This document shows positions 51,851-62,281 of a stretch of 64,000 nucleotides of DNA, piece after piece. Below the pieces are notes generated by a model. It was not told the DNA's origin. It saw only the letters and a program-made list of their open reading frames with translations, and made no database searches. The stretch is taken from NCBI GenBank assembly GCA_963575745.1, contig CAUYUJ010014204.1:276585-340584 (forward strand). The letters are read 5' to 3'. The stretch comes from Prorocentrum cordatum. Taxonomy: Eukaryota > Sar > Dinophyceae > Prorocentrales > Prorocentraceae. Numbering within the stretch: position 1 is the first letter of the stretch; every line of letters begins with the position of its first letter. The position numbers were made by a program, and so were the translations under genes.

Positions 51851-52132
51851 ATTCAAAATGTGTCTCGGGAATGGAATTCTGGGAACTCGAAGACCACGAA
51901 GTGGCCTACAGTTGGCTCCGGGCATTCAAAATCATGCCCAGGAATGGAGTTTGGGAACTCGAAGACCACGAAGTGGCCTACAGTTGGCTCCGGGCATTCA
52001 AAATCATGCCCAGGAATGGAGTTCTGGGAACTCGAAGACCACGAAGTGGCCTACAGTTGGCTCCGGGCATTCAAAATCATGCCCAGGAATGAAGTTCTGG
52101 AAACTCGAAGACCAGGAAGTGCGCTACTGTTG
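51850..52132. repeat. About 75-bp tandem repeat, four copies
   Basis: Units begin ATTCAAAATCATGCCCAGGA and contain AACTCGAAGACCACGAAGTG and CCTACAGTTGGCTCCGGGC. Lengths are 74-75 bp and copies are nearly identical, the last one less so. Confidence 0.9.
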
Positions 52133-52221
52133 GCTAAAAAATCCCCGGCATCCTCCCCCGGATCGCGCCCACACCCCCCTGGGGCGTCAAGATGCTCTCT
52201 TTTGGCCCTACTAGAAACCTA

Positions 52222-52554
52222 TCAGTCTTCGCTGTTAGGTAAAAAATCCTTGAAGGGATTGTCTGGCTCGAGGTCCATGATGAGGTCATTTGACTTCCCT
52301 GCGTCCGTAGCCTGCCCCATCTGATCAATGAATCTCCGCGTTTCGATTCCGCGTTGGTCAAACGGTTCGCCAGCGCGCTCCAGGGAACGGTCGTCTGCCG
52401 CGCCGAAATCTTCTGCCCACTGAGGAGCCCACCTTTCCTCCTTGGGAACCAGCTTGACCTCGAGAATCGGGACGTCGGAGTCCTCGACCGCTTCGTCTGA
52501 GCACGTGCACACGCTCGGAAACGTCGTCGGGATGGTCTTCGCCGCGAGGTACAT
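52222..52554 (-). pseudogene. Extra region of the copia element: acidic C-terminal module
   Basis: A 110-codon minus-strand frame ends at a stop at 52222. It reads PILEVKLVPKEERWAPQWAE, then DRSLERAGEPFDQRGIETRR and ends DNPFKDFLPNSED. Balanced, polar and clearly protein-like. Upstream sequence in another frame (RRRVRNRTVRMYLAAKTIPT) joins it without a gap, so it looks like the C-terminal end of a longer protein. Function unknown. Confidence 0.5.
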
Positions 52555-52593
52555 CCTGACCGTGCGATTCCGGACCCTGCGCCGTCCAAAGAC

Positions 52594-53247
52594 TTACCCC
52601 TTCGCCTGTAGCTTGTCCCAGATCCACCTCATCGTCGCGGTGTGAATCCAGAGCGCATCGACGTAGACGCTGCCTCCGGTCTGGCACCACTGCTTGTGGA
52701 CATGCATATTGGGACACCCTGCACGACGGCTGCGATCCACCTGCAGTTCAAAGGTGCACGAGCACAGGTTCACGTCCGGGCTGGCGTCAAAAGACACATG
52801 CACCACGCGGCGGGCGCAAGAGGCACGGCGAGATGTCTTTTCGCAGAAAATATCGCCGACGTTTTCACGGCCCGAAGGTCCTGGCATCATCTCGAACAGG
52901 CCGTTCTTGCTCCAAATAGATGCTAGTGCTGCCAAGTTGGCGCCGTGATCGGCAGTCCCGATCTGGGCCTCCTTCTCGTTGAGCCCCTCGTCGCGGCGCA
53001 TCTCCCAATCGCATATCGGCGCCAAATCCTTCATCCACCCCTGTCTGGTTGGATAAACAATTCGCCCATGGACACGGGGACCATCGATGAGTCCTGAGAG
53101 ACGTTCGCGAGCAAAGCGGGCGCCTCGGTCCCAAACTGAGCTTTCAGAGCCAACGCGACCAACACAATCATAACTAAGGAGGGCGTCGAGTAGGTGGTGT
53201 CTCGCAACTTCGGCCTTGTGACCAGTCTCCCAGCGGTGGCTCATCAT
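52594..53247 (-). pseudogene. Extra region of the copia element: 217-codon module
   Basis: Open over 217 codons without repeats: HRWETGHKAEVARHHLLDAL, then GPRVHGRIVYPTRQGWMKDL, a Cys-containing stretch (VNLCSCTFELQVDRSRRAGC, HVHKQWCQTGGSVYVDALWI) and WDKLQAKG at the end. It lies directly upstream of the 52222-52554 module, shifted by one frame. I do not recognise the fold; the length and composition argue for former protein coding. It could be a captured cellular gene or an envelope-position ORF. Confidence 0.45.
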
Positions 53248-53288
53248 TTGGCTGACACCCTCTTGTTCTCCCTGGACAGTTTGTAGAC

Positions 53289-53687
53289 CTACCTCCAGTG
53301 GGCACTGATGTACTGTTCTTCATGTCCAAAAGGTAAAACACCCTTCTCTGCTGGAGGTACTTCCATTCCTGGAGCAGCGGCGCAGTGATCAATAGCCACC
53401 ACGGCCTTCATGGCCTCGGAGGCGGATCCGCCCATTGGCGGAGGATTATCGACGAAACGTTTTCGAGGATCCCCACAACACCGTTCAACTCGCCGAGGTT
53501 CTCCAACTTGCGTGCCATTTCTTCTCCCCCGCCTGCCTCGCCGAGGATTTTGACATGGCCCACGACGTCCCCGATGGCCTCCGCACCTGCTTCCACCAGC
53601 TCCCCCCAACTGCCGACCATCATCTGCTGCCTCCTGGGGGCGATGCCATGGGTTTCTACCGATCTTCGGAGGATCGCTGTAGTTCAT
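53289..53687 (-). pseudogene. Extra region of the copia element: helical module, two frames
   Basis: Protein-like sequence alternates between two frames: MNYSDPPKIGRNPWHRP, then (other frame) VGSWGELVEAGAEAIGDVVG and ARKLENLGELNGVVGILENV, then back to SEAMKAVVAIDHCAAAPGME. At least two frameshifts. The middle part is a strong amphipathic helix. No family recognised. Confidence 0.4.
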
Positions 53688-54163
53688 GCCGGGGATGAGA
53701 TGATGGCCGGCGCAGCAGGTGCCCAGAGAGGCAGGTCTCTGAATGGCGTCGCGACAAGATCGGACACCGGGCGAGGATCGGAGGGGTCGTTGAGTTCGGT
53801 GCCCGTGCGCACCTGGAAATATGCGTACAAGGCCTCGTAGTCACCAGTCTCGCCTCCTGTCTTCAGGCTGTCCTGCGCGATTTGGCACTCGGCCGCGTTG
53901 CACGACTCGACCAGACTCAGAGCGATGCCGAACAGCATCAACTTCAGCCAAACACGGAAAGTACGCCGTCTCGGGCACGGATGGCACGCGGCCATCATAT
54001 CCGACGCGGGGCTTTTGAAGGCCGCGCTGAAGCTCGGATCTTGGGCGATCGGCGGAGCGCGGATCCTTAGCATCAGGTAGTAGATCGCATCATCGGTCGG
54101 CCAACGCCCGTTCCTTTCGAGTTCGGATGGCTCGTCCTTCGCCACCTCCATATGCTTCACCAT
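53684..54163 (-). pseudogene. Extra region of the copia element: module with a hydrophobic segment
   Basis: 159 codons from MVKHMEVAKDEPSELERNGR. It contains a basic RRRTF followed by VWLKLMLFGIALSLVESC, a likely membrane or signal-type segment around residues 70-87, then ECQIAQDSLKTGGETGDYEA and FQVRTGTELNDPSD. A hydrophobic segment between a basic N-side and a polar C-side is what an envelope-position or membrane protein could look like, but that is inference only. Confidence 0.45.
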
Positions 54164-54190
54164 GCCTTGCTTCGGCTGCAGGATCCTCTC

Positions 54191-54616
54191 CTATTTCATC
54201 TTCACGATGTAGTCATGTGGTTGTTTGCATGCTGGTACAAAGTCTGGCAGAGCTACGAGGTCGTCCACGGTGACCCAGGCATGGTAGTGATCTCCGGCGG
54301 GAAATCCCAAGCCCTGAACACCCTGATATACCACTTCTTTACGGGAACGATACGGCGGGTGGCACAGGTAGACGCACCCGTTAGGAATCTCCACCAGGTC
54401 GTCCAGAAGGATGCGCAGTCCAGCTTGTTCGCAAAACTCTCGACTTGCCGCGTACCTGGCAGCGCAATCAAAATCCAGGTCTCGCTTGTGAGCAACATTC
54501 AGATCGGCACGATCGACTTGTCCTGCTGGAGTGGCGACCGCATTCGAGTAACTCACCCTGGAGCCTCGACGATGGACCAGGACGCTGACGTTGTCGGTAT
54601 CGTCGGAGAACAGCAC
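54191..54616 (-). pseudogene. Extra region of the copia element: 141-codon module
   Basis: MLFSDDTDNVSVLVHRRGSR, then QVDRADLNVAHKRDLDFDCA, EQAGLRILLDDLVEIPNGCV, GFPAGDHYHAWVTVDDLVAL and PHDYIVKMK at the stop. Rich in Asp/His with beta-type alternation, uninterrupted, and immediately upstream of the next module. No family recognised. Confidence 0.45.
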
Positions 54617-54861
54617 GTAGACACCGACGGTCCCGACGTACTTCGGCCTCGGGAGGAATTGCCTGTTCTCCTCGGTGGTCTTCTTGGCTGTCTCAGTGGC
54701 CGTCTCCTGGACCGTGGTCAGCGAGGTAGACGTTGGCGCGAGGACGCTGCACTCCTGTCACAGGTCTCTTGGTTCCTCTCGCCGTTGGAGCGTCGCCCTC
54801 TGGCATCTCGGGAGTCGGCTCGGACCCCTCTTGTTATTCCTCTTTTGCTTTGGCCAGAGCA

Positions 54862-55786
54862 TTAGCGATGCGCTTCTTCTCGATGCATGTCGCAGGGCGT
54901 CTCGCACTGCCGTAGGACGCCGTTGCCGTTGATGCGGTCACCTGTTGCTGCACCAGGTGGTCCACCACGGGGCTCTACGTCGTGCGCGATATCTTCTTCC
55001 CGTTCGTCGTCACCCTCGTTCGAGTCCTCGCCCCCGTCCTCGACCTCCTCGAACTGCTCGGTCTGGCGCGTGGCCTTCCCGTCTGCCGCCCGCGCACGGC
55101 CTAGGTTCTTTGTGGTAGGTTCTCGGCCTCCCTTCGGCGTGTCCACTGCTTCCTCCGGGTCCACCATCATGCTGAAATGGCCTCTCTTGTCGTTCAAACC
55201 GCGCTTGATCCTGTAGAGTCGACCCCGCAGCTGCCCGTTGAAGCCGCGGCTCCACGGGGCCAGAGGGAGGGCTGCGCGAGCTGGTATATTCTGGAACGCT
55301 GGATGCGTTGCATCTCCGAACGCACCGCGAACATGCAGAAGAAGGTTGGCAGTCTTTCAGTGTAGTCAGCGGGTTCGCCGTCTCTGGGTCACACCCCTCA
55401 AATTGACGCTGAGCGCATGCGAGTCCGCTCTCCGCCTCGACGCGCCGCGTGGTCAACGCTGTCCTGGTCCGACACAGATCGAGGCGCCGCTGCAATTTGA
55501 CCGGTTGGATTTCAGCTCGAGACTCCACTCCCGCCTCCTTGAGCTGAACGATCCTCTGCTGACGGCACAGCGAACCACCTTCGGCATCCTGCATCCCGGT
55601 GAGCACCTGGTCCAGACGACGAACTTCCAGCTCGAGATTCTGGGTCGTCGCTACGAGGAGGGCGATGTGAGCCTTGGCGCGATAGACATTTAAAACTGAA
55701 TCGTTTGGCATCCACTCCCTCGGTTTCTCCTCAGGTAGCTCGAGACTGTTGACGTAATATTCAAGGGTCTTGGAGTAGTCGTCCAC
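54862..55786 (-). pseudogene. Extra region of the copia element: coiled coil plus acidic tail
   Basis: From 55786: DDYSKTLEYYVNSLELPEEK, then AHIALLVATTQNLELEVRRL and a long heptad-like stretch to about residue 145, consistent with a coiled coil. After a frameshift, the frame ending at 54862 continues with RGHFSMMVDPEEAVDTPKGG and a very acidic EEVEDGGEDSNEGDDEREED. A coiled coil with an acidic tail would fit a structural or interaction protein. No homologue recognised. Confidence 0.45.
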
Positions 55787-55863
55787 GCGGCGTACCCTTT
55801 GTGCATTTCCGCCCTCCGGGGGCGATGATATCCTGGCTCACGCCCGCCATCCTCTCATCTCTC

Positions 55864-56457
55864 TTATTTCTTCTCGGCATCAGATGACAAGGGTTCCTTG
55901 TCGGCATCTTCCCTGGCCACGCAATTCACGACATCACTGTCGCCGCCGCCACGCAAGATGATGCTTCTGCCTCTGGATTCGAAGCGTTCCAAGGAGTACG
56001 GATAGTGCACGCCGGTGGCCCTGCGCTGCTCGTTACGCAGCCCTTCGTCGATCTCCACAGCTCCCACGCCGCCCACGCCCATGGGGTCCTGGAAGTCCGA
56101 GTCGGGGCGAGTCTTCCCCAGGATCCTTTGGAGGAATTCTCCGTTGCTCTCGCGCACCTCGCCTGCTCCTTGTCCTTCCTGAAGATCGCGGTAGAGAGAC
56201 GTGCGAAGATGGCCTTAGGGGGGCGCCGCTGGCGCCGAGCTGCGGGGGGCAACCCTGGGGTCGTCGGCCGATGCCGCCGCTGAACTATCTGCGCCGCCAC
56301 CCATTGTCTCGCCGTGGCCCTCGCAGTTGCTGAACATGTCGTCCACGATGCCACCGTCGACGTCGGCGGGATCACCCTGTTCTCCCCCGGAGACGGGTTC
56401 GTCGTCGAGTAGACGCACCGGGGACCCAAGCGCTGGATCCTTGAGCGGCATGGCTCC
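55864..56457 (-). pseudogene. Extra region of the copia element: N-terminal module
   Basis: From ATG near 56451 the frame reads MPLKDPALGSPVRLLDDEPV, is acidic and Ser/Ala-rich, then after a frameshift gives KAIFARLSTAIFRKDKEQA and, after another, RESNGEFLQRILGKTRPDSD and PYSLERFESRGRSIILRGGG, ending at 55864. Because it starts with ATG just beyond the RNase H it could be the start of a separate ORF of the element rather than a pol extension. Confidence 0.45.
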
Positions 56458-56639
56458 GCAGGCAGGAGAATTCCCAACCACGAAGAAACTCGCAAGTTGT
56501 AAACGGAGGCACACTATGACAACATGCCGACACATCCACTGCACGAGGACTGCAATACAGAAAGTCGCACATAGACAGAGAGGAGTCTGCAGCAGGTTGG
56601 GCAGAAGGGATGGAACGCTTCGGACACACGAGAGGAAGT

Positions 56640-57241
56640 AGTGTTCGACGGGTGAATTTCTTCGAAATGCTCTGTCTCGGGCTGCGTTTCCCGGTTGCCA
56701 ACCGATATGCGCTCCCTCTTTCCGTATCCTCCTCTTCCCCAATGCGCAATTTAGCCGTCTGCATAAGTTGTGGCAGGGGTTGCACGTTCCCTTTTGGCTT
56801 CGCCAAACCGTCCGCGGGCTTCAGTTCGCGCGGGGACCAGCGAAACTGACCACCGAGGTTCTCAAAGGAATCCCGAATCACTGCAATCTCCAGGGCAGCT
56901 CGCTTCTCAATCGAGGCGAACTGTTCCCGATTAATACAGTCGAGTGGGGTTTTCGCGTCGGCCATGGCGATAAGGTTCAGGTCGGGATTTGGCTCCATGA
57001 CGGTCGCCACTTGGATTTCTCGGTTCATAGCACGTCGATCTCGGAGCTCGCATCGGTAATCTTTTACAACAAAAAGCAACGAAGTAACCCACTCGGCCTC
57101 TGCCATACCCCCAGACATAGCCTTGGCCTCCACCACCAAAGTAGAGCTCCCAGCACACTCAGTCTCGTGGGAATGCCAAGTAAGAATATTGACATCAGCT
57201 TCCTTTCTCACCAGGAGATCTTCGTCCGCGGCACAGATCAC
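56640..57241 (-). pseudogene. Copia RNase H
   Basis: Minus-strand frame with the copia-type RNase H signature: TWHSHETECAGSSTLVVEAK (E of the VVEA block), AMADAKTPLDC (D), EKRAALEIAVIRDSF (E), and FRWSPRELKPADGLAKPKG, whose ADGLAK closes the domain. The domain degrades the RNA strand of the RNA-DNA hybrid. The first catalytic Asp region is not clear. The frame continues past the domain without recognisable sequence, ending near 56372. Confidence 0.75.
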
Positions 57242-57262
57242 GCTGCCTCTCTAAAAGCGACC

Positions 57263-58420
57263 TTACCCCACGCCCTCGACGCCTAGACCTGGGCCGCGCG
57301 AAGCAACCAGGCGCAGGCGAGAGAAATGCACGGTTTCGATGGCGATAGTGGCGCAAGCGCCCTTGGGGCGCCGCAGGGCAGCATTGGCCTCGACGAGGTC
57401 TTCGACCTTGGAGCTGGGCAGAGCGATGCTCGGAAGACATAGGCCCCCCGAGACGCTAAGCACACCTTCTCGGCACGTCCAAATGCGTTTCCCACGCAGG
57501 CCGCGCGCGGCTGCGATCTCCTCCGGCGCAGCGGGTAGTTCGGGTTCATTGCCGCGCCCCCACGGGAGACTGATAGGTCGGGCCCGTTCTGCAAGATACC
57601 ACGCCGTGGAGATGGTGAAATCGAACTGTTTGTAGAAACTGCGCCCGCCGTACTCAGTTGCGCCCCCCATGAGCTCTAACCATTTTCCGAGTTCGAACCG
57701 CTTCCGCAAGCGAGAAATGGCATCGACAAATCTATATTCAATACCGCCACCCAAAATGCCCGGGGCACCCGAAAATTGCCCAGGGCACCCATCCAGAGTC
57801 TCGCACATGAGCACGACGCAGGAAGCCAGAGGATGGCGAGCAAAGCCATGCCCCGTGAAAGCTGTCAGAAGACTTCTGCGCCAGCCTGGAAGGCGGGCGA
57901 CAAATCCAAGAACTACTGCTAGCAGTTCAAGCACCAACAAGTCGTCGGGGTTCTCGCCAGGAATGCCGCCCGCAGGGGGCGGTGCAAACAGAGGTCATTC
58001 CCGTTGATTTCGGAGACCTCGAGCGAAAGCCGACACGACGCCGCGCATCCAAGCTTTCGCTCTAATTGTGGACAGGCATTGCAGAACAAGAGGTAAGTCT
58101 GATGCGGAAGGCGATGGCACTGTGCGATTCAACGCTAAGGCGTCGGGGTTGTGGAATCCTTGAATAATCCATCGCGGCTTAGCATTATACTTCTTTGGGG
58201 CAGCAGGATCCTTGAGCTTGTCGGCGTAATCGGCTCCTTTGTCATTCAATTTGTCGCGCGATCGAGAGGGAATAATTCGTCTAGGAGATTTGCGGTAGAT
58301 CCCCGCAGCAGCCCGGCCTCTGTGGACACGCACTGCTTTGGCGCCGCCAGGTCCAGCAGCGCAGATCGGACGCCATTACTTATGACGGCTGCCAGTAGAT
58401 CCAAGAAACCGCCGTTTAAG
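57263..58420 (-). pseudogene. Copia reverse transcriptase
   Basis: Reads from RRIIPSRSRDKLNDKG through KPRWIIQGFHNPDALALNRT (frame ending 57995), where VVSAFARG stands for the usual DVxxAFLxG. It continues in another frame with FELGKWLELMGGATEYGGRS, TAWYLAERARPISLPWGRGN and the connection SKVEDLVEANAALR. These blocks match Ty1/copia RTs of dinoflagellates in order. The catalytic YVDD is gone: the position reads FSGAPGILGGG. At least one frameshift. Inactive. Confidence 0.75.
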
Positions 58421-58574
58421 ATGGTCAGGTAACGGGCGGATATCAACTTCATCCTCAGCCCGTTTGTTCTCGACGAAGAACGTCTTAGAGGCATTGGGGA
58501 AGGCTGCTTCTAATTGACAGGCTGTGTAAATGTTTTCCAGATCGGGGCCTCGTGCGCCCCAAACAAATTATCTG

Positions 58575-58880
58575 TCACCTGTCCACGCAGGAAGTAACCA
58601 GCTCGTCTGAGGAATCCGCAGAAGGACAATCAGGAGGCGCAGTCGCAGTCGGCGCCGGCAGCGGTAGGTACAACGACGCGGCAACGGGCCCAGGCATACC
58701 CGAGCCTCGGGCAGTCGCGCTGGAGGTTCCCCCTGGCGCCCCCGCCACAGAAGGCTGTCTCGACCCTGGCTCGTTCTGCGCTTCATCGGAGGAGGCAGCG
58801 TCTAAACGGAAGTCGAACTTGTCGATCGTCACTTTGAGGCGCGGCGCGCGCCAGTCCAGGTTCACCGCAACTTTCCGCAA
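58575..58880 (-). pseudogene. Linker between copia integrase and RT
   Basis: 101 codons, LDWRAPRLKVTIDKFDFRLD then Ser/Ala/Pro-rich sequence. In this element type the region between integrase and RT is a variable, low-complexity linker. The adjoining stretch 58890-59170 is similar but broken. Confidence 0.4.
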
Positions 58881-59175
58881 AACTATTCTGGCGCTTCTGG
58901 CGGTGGCGGCCGTGGGTACTGACCGGCATCGATGTCGGAGTCGTCGGGAATTTCGTCGGCCTCTGCCGCATCAGGGTCGAGTAGAGGCTCGTCTCCAGGG
59001 AAAAACGGGTTTTCCTTCTCTGGCGGCGTCGACGTAGCGACGAGCTCCACGAGCGCGCTCGAGATCTATATATTTAGATCATGAGGGTAGCGATTGACGA
59101 TCTCGATGCCTCTACTCTCGCCCTGGGGGGCACGACGCATTTTCGTTAGACACACGCCACCATGCTCCTCGCACG

Positions 59176-60230
59176 TTAATCCAAGCCCCACCAACAGCAG
59201 GTAAAAAAATCACACCAAGCCCAAACCACTTTCCTGAACCAACTCGTCCGCGTCTTCAACCAAGCACGAGTTGACCTTCCGTGAAAGTACTGCGCGCGGC
59301 ACGGAGGACTCGGAGTAGTCGAATTCGGCTGTCCATGGCAGCCCATGCTTCCATAGCGGCTAGGCGCAACTCTTCGGCACGGTGAAAATCGCGCACCGGA
59401 TCGGTAGACAGGTATTCGGGATTTACGGGACCATCGGAGAGCAGCGTCGCTGGGAGACGCTGCGTAAAATCGGAAGCCCGTCGCATCGGTGAAGAAACAC
59501 TCCGATTCTGGTAACGGTTCCAAACAGAGCAGCAACTCCCCCGTAGCATGCCATTCGGCTGGAGTATCCGGAGCTACCCGATGAACGGCTGAACAGTCGT
59601 TTCCATTATTTCCCAGCACGTTCCATTCGACCGTTTTGACACGGTGAACGGGCGCCAGTAGGGGAATGGCACACACAAGTGTTGTGTATGTTATCGGCAA
59701 ACGTTCCCTGAATCTCCGTTCAAGGATCAACTACGACAGCCTCTGGCATGCCAAACACTCGTGCCCATGCGCGCACACGCGCCTGCCATGCTACATACGC
59801 CGACTTCCCTGCCCCCACGGGCACTTGACCTCGACCAAATCAATGCCAACCATATGGTTGAAGCGATAAAATTTAGGAACAGCAGCTGCACGGCGAGCAC
59901 AAGGTCGTCTGCGCGAATCTCACTCGTCACACTTAAACTTCTTAGCATCCAGCGTGCTAAGATGTCGAGCGAAGGCTCGGCCCCCAGGGCGACCAGAGTT
60001 GCCGCGAGCAAGTTGGAGGTCGGCCAGCTGATCGGCAGCAGGTGCCCAGTTTGGCGGGGCAGGTACTTCATCGTCGCCATCGCGTTCGGCGCTGGGATCG
60101 CCAACGGGAATTCATTCAGGCCCATCTTTTCCAGGAGCTGATTCCAAAGCAAGACTGAGGCTGGCCTGGTTCACTGAAAGTGCCTGCTTGATCTGCTTAA
60201 CCTGTTGATAGGGAATCGCTCCGCTGCCGC
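59176..60230 (-). pseudogene. Copia integrase
   Basis: Minus-strand sequence shows VPKFYRFNHMVGIDLVEV with the first Asp (near 59840), then in another frame SAYVAWQARVRAWARVFGMP and VVVDP, stop, TEIQGTFADN with the second Asp (near 59727). CQNGRMERAGK follows, with the Glu (near 59622), 35 residues after the second Asp, the classic DD35E distance. In-frame TGA and TAA codons interrupt it. Upstream (60000-59890) DAKKFKCDE and CARRAAAVP resemble the zinc-binding lead-in. Inactive. Confidence 0.8.
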
Positions 60231-60437
60231 CCTCATCGAGCTACGAGGATAAAGCGCAGGCTCCATTGGTGGCCTGCCACAAAAGCAATCGCCATGATCC
60301 TCTGCCCGCATCGGCCACTTCGACCGAATCCCGCGACGCGGCGGGCTGCCGGGAGACACCCGGAATACCTCGAAGCACGGCCATGCGTTTACCAAATACT
60401 GGACCAGCCAGGCACTGGTAGCATCCGGAGAAATTAG

Positions 60438-61408
60438 TTACCCGACCTGACTGAGACAAGCACTCTGAGGACAGGTGCTTGCCAGCAGCGCGCAAGCCAA
60501 CATCACGTCGGCAGCAGCCTTGCAATCAGGAGAGCACGGCCAGCCGATTTCTTGTCCGAAGTACTGACAGAAACGGTTCAGACCACGCATCCTGGAAAAT
60601 TTCGGTGGCACCATCTGAGTCGACAACCTCTGTCGTCCGCCCGCTGGTAAGATCATCTGCAGGCGGGGAGCCGACGGAGTCGGTAAAATTGAAAGGGCGC
60701 CGCCGGGGCCCCGATGCACTCGGACATGCACCCTGCGACCATTGAAAACATATTCTGCCCGCGAACCCATCAGACGTCGCGCTCCTCCGCGACCGTCTCG
60801 AAGCCGCCCCCGCCCGCGATGTTCTCTCGCATCTCGCGCTCGGCCGCGCGCGTGGCCAAGCGCCGGAGTCGCTGGTCTGACACTGGGTCGCCCGACTCGT
60901 GAGTCTTCACGCGCCACTCGCAATGCTGGAAGCCCATCTCGCAGATCTCCTCGCAGGCGCAGCCCGCGGGCCTCCCGGACGTCGCTCGTTCCGCGTGGTC
61001 TGGAGCGCCAGCGCTGATGAAGCCGTCGACCAGGCGCCTCGCCCAGCGCATCTGGCTGTCGTCGCGCGTCCACCACAAGGTCTCGTTGTTGCCCCGATGG
61101 CGCATGACCTTCTCGGGATGCGCGCGCGCGGCCTGGTCGGTCTTCTCGGCGCCCGAGCCGTCGGGCCCCGGCCTCCTGCCCACCGCGAACCACTCCCCGC
61201 TGCCGATCTTCAGAACTCGGGAGAAAGGTCGCGGGTCGCGAGGGCGGTGAATGGATGGCGCCGCCCCCTGATCCAGGCCCCCGGCGCCCCCGAGCAGGTG
61301 CTTGCAGGCGCCAGCACCGACGCGGGCCTCTGCGCGGCGCTTCACAGCCACGCGGTCCAAAATGGAGAACAATATCAAACCTGCTTCCATTTCCATATCT
61401 GGGGCCAT
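60438..61408 (-). other. Region between copia protease and integrase, unresolved
   Basis: Open frames (212 codons at 61408-60770 among them) with fragments such as LKIGSGEWFAVGRRPG and HRGNNETLWWTRDDSQMRWA. It should hold the gag-pre-integrase part, but I cannot align it with confidence. Confidence 0.35.
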
Positions 61409-61414
61409 CGCGGG

Positions 61415-62281
61415 CTAAATGGACCTCCTCGGAGGTCCCGGCCGCGGCGCCTTCTCGGCGAGGACGCGCCCCGCGCGGCTCGAGGTTGCACGGGGCGTCG
61501 GGAGAATAGACAGTTGGCTGAGAAAGACAGGTTTGAGCCGAAGGTGCCTGCGGACATGCATGGGATGCGGCGCCATCAGGCCCGGCGACTTGGCAGCGCC
61601 CCCGAATCTCGGGAGAGACTGTTCCGATTCTCTTCTCTGCCAACCTTCCGCGGGGAAATCAAACATATTGATCGCAGCGTGCACGCCTGCCCCTGCCTCG
61701 CGCACTCTCGACGTGCCGCCGTCGAACGGCTTCCAGGCGATAGCGCCACCCGGCAAATCAAGAACCACGCCAAGCTGTCCGGGCATCCGCCCTGGGAGTA
61801 GCAAGGGCGCATCACAGGCAATCATATGCACCGCGAGAGTACCCAAGTTCTTTGCCACGGCAATAGGCGATGCCCAGGTGGAGAGAAGCCCGGCAGTTCC
61901 TCAAAGGCCCATGGCATCCATTTCCAGAATAGGCATCTGCAGAGACATCAGACGGCAGGTACCCCAAAATATGCCACCATTTGCTCGACTTGATCTTTGC
62001 CACACTCCACGCTGAGCTCTAGCACCCACCAAACGGAAGCCCACCCGAGACGGAAGTCCAAGAAAAACCTGACCTCCAGTGTCGGTAGTAGCACAGACAA
62101 GACATGCGAAGGAACTGGCTCCTGGCTGGATCGCGGGCCCCCGCTGGCAAACGTCGCGCAAGGCATCTTCCGCTTCGATGGGGAACAGCTTGGAAGCCGC
62201 TGAAGAAGCCCACATGTCGCTTGCGCCCTCGCTCGTCTGGCTCGCTCCCACAGTTTCGAACCCAGTGCCCCATCTTCCCAC
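61415..62281 (-). pseudogene. Copia aspartic protease
   Basis: One frame (ending 61901) has SSFACLVCATTDTGGQVFLG, with the D-T-G active-site triplet near 62080, preceded by the gag-pol junction. A second frame (61858-61415) has ACDAPLLLPGRMPGQLGVVL and DLPGGAIAWKPFDGG, corresponding to the late strand of retropepsins where a (V/L)LLGxxx motif occurs. The protease would cut the gag-pol polyprotein. Frameshifted, so not functional. Confidence 0.6.

Noticed and set aside
51860-52214. Plus-strand protein repeats (25-residue units) over the 75-bp satellite
   Set aside because: Unit lengths of 74 and 75 bp break any single frame, and the sequence continues from a hexamer satellite.
60438-61643. 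401-codon Arg/Gly-rich minus-strand frame as a gene
   Set aside because: GC-rich shadow composition; it overlaps a more balanced frame (61408-60770) within the copia element.
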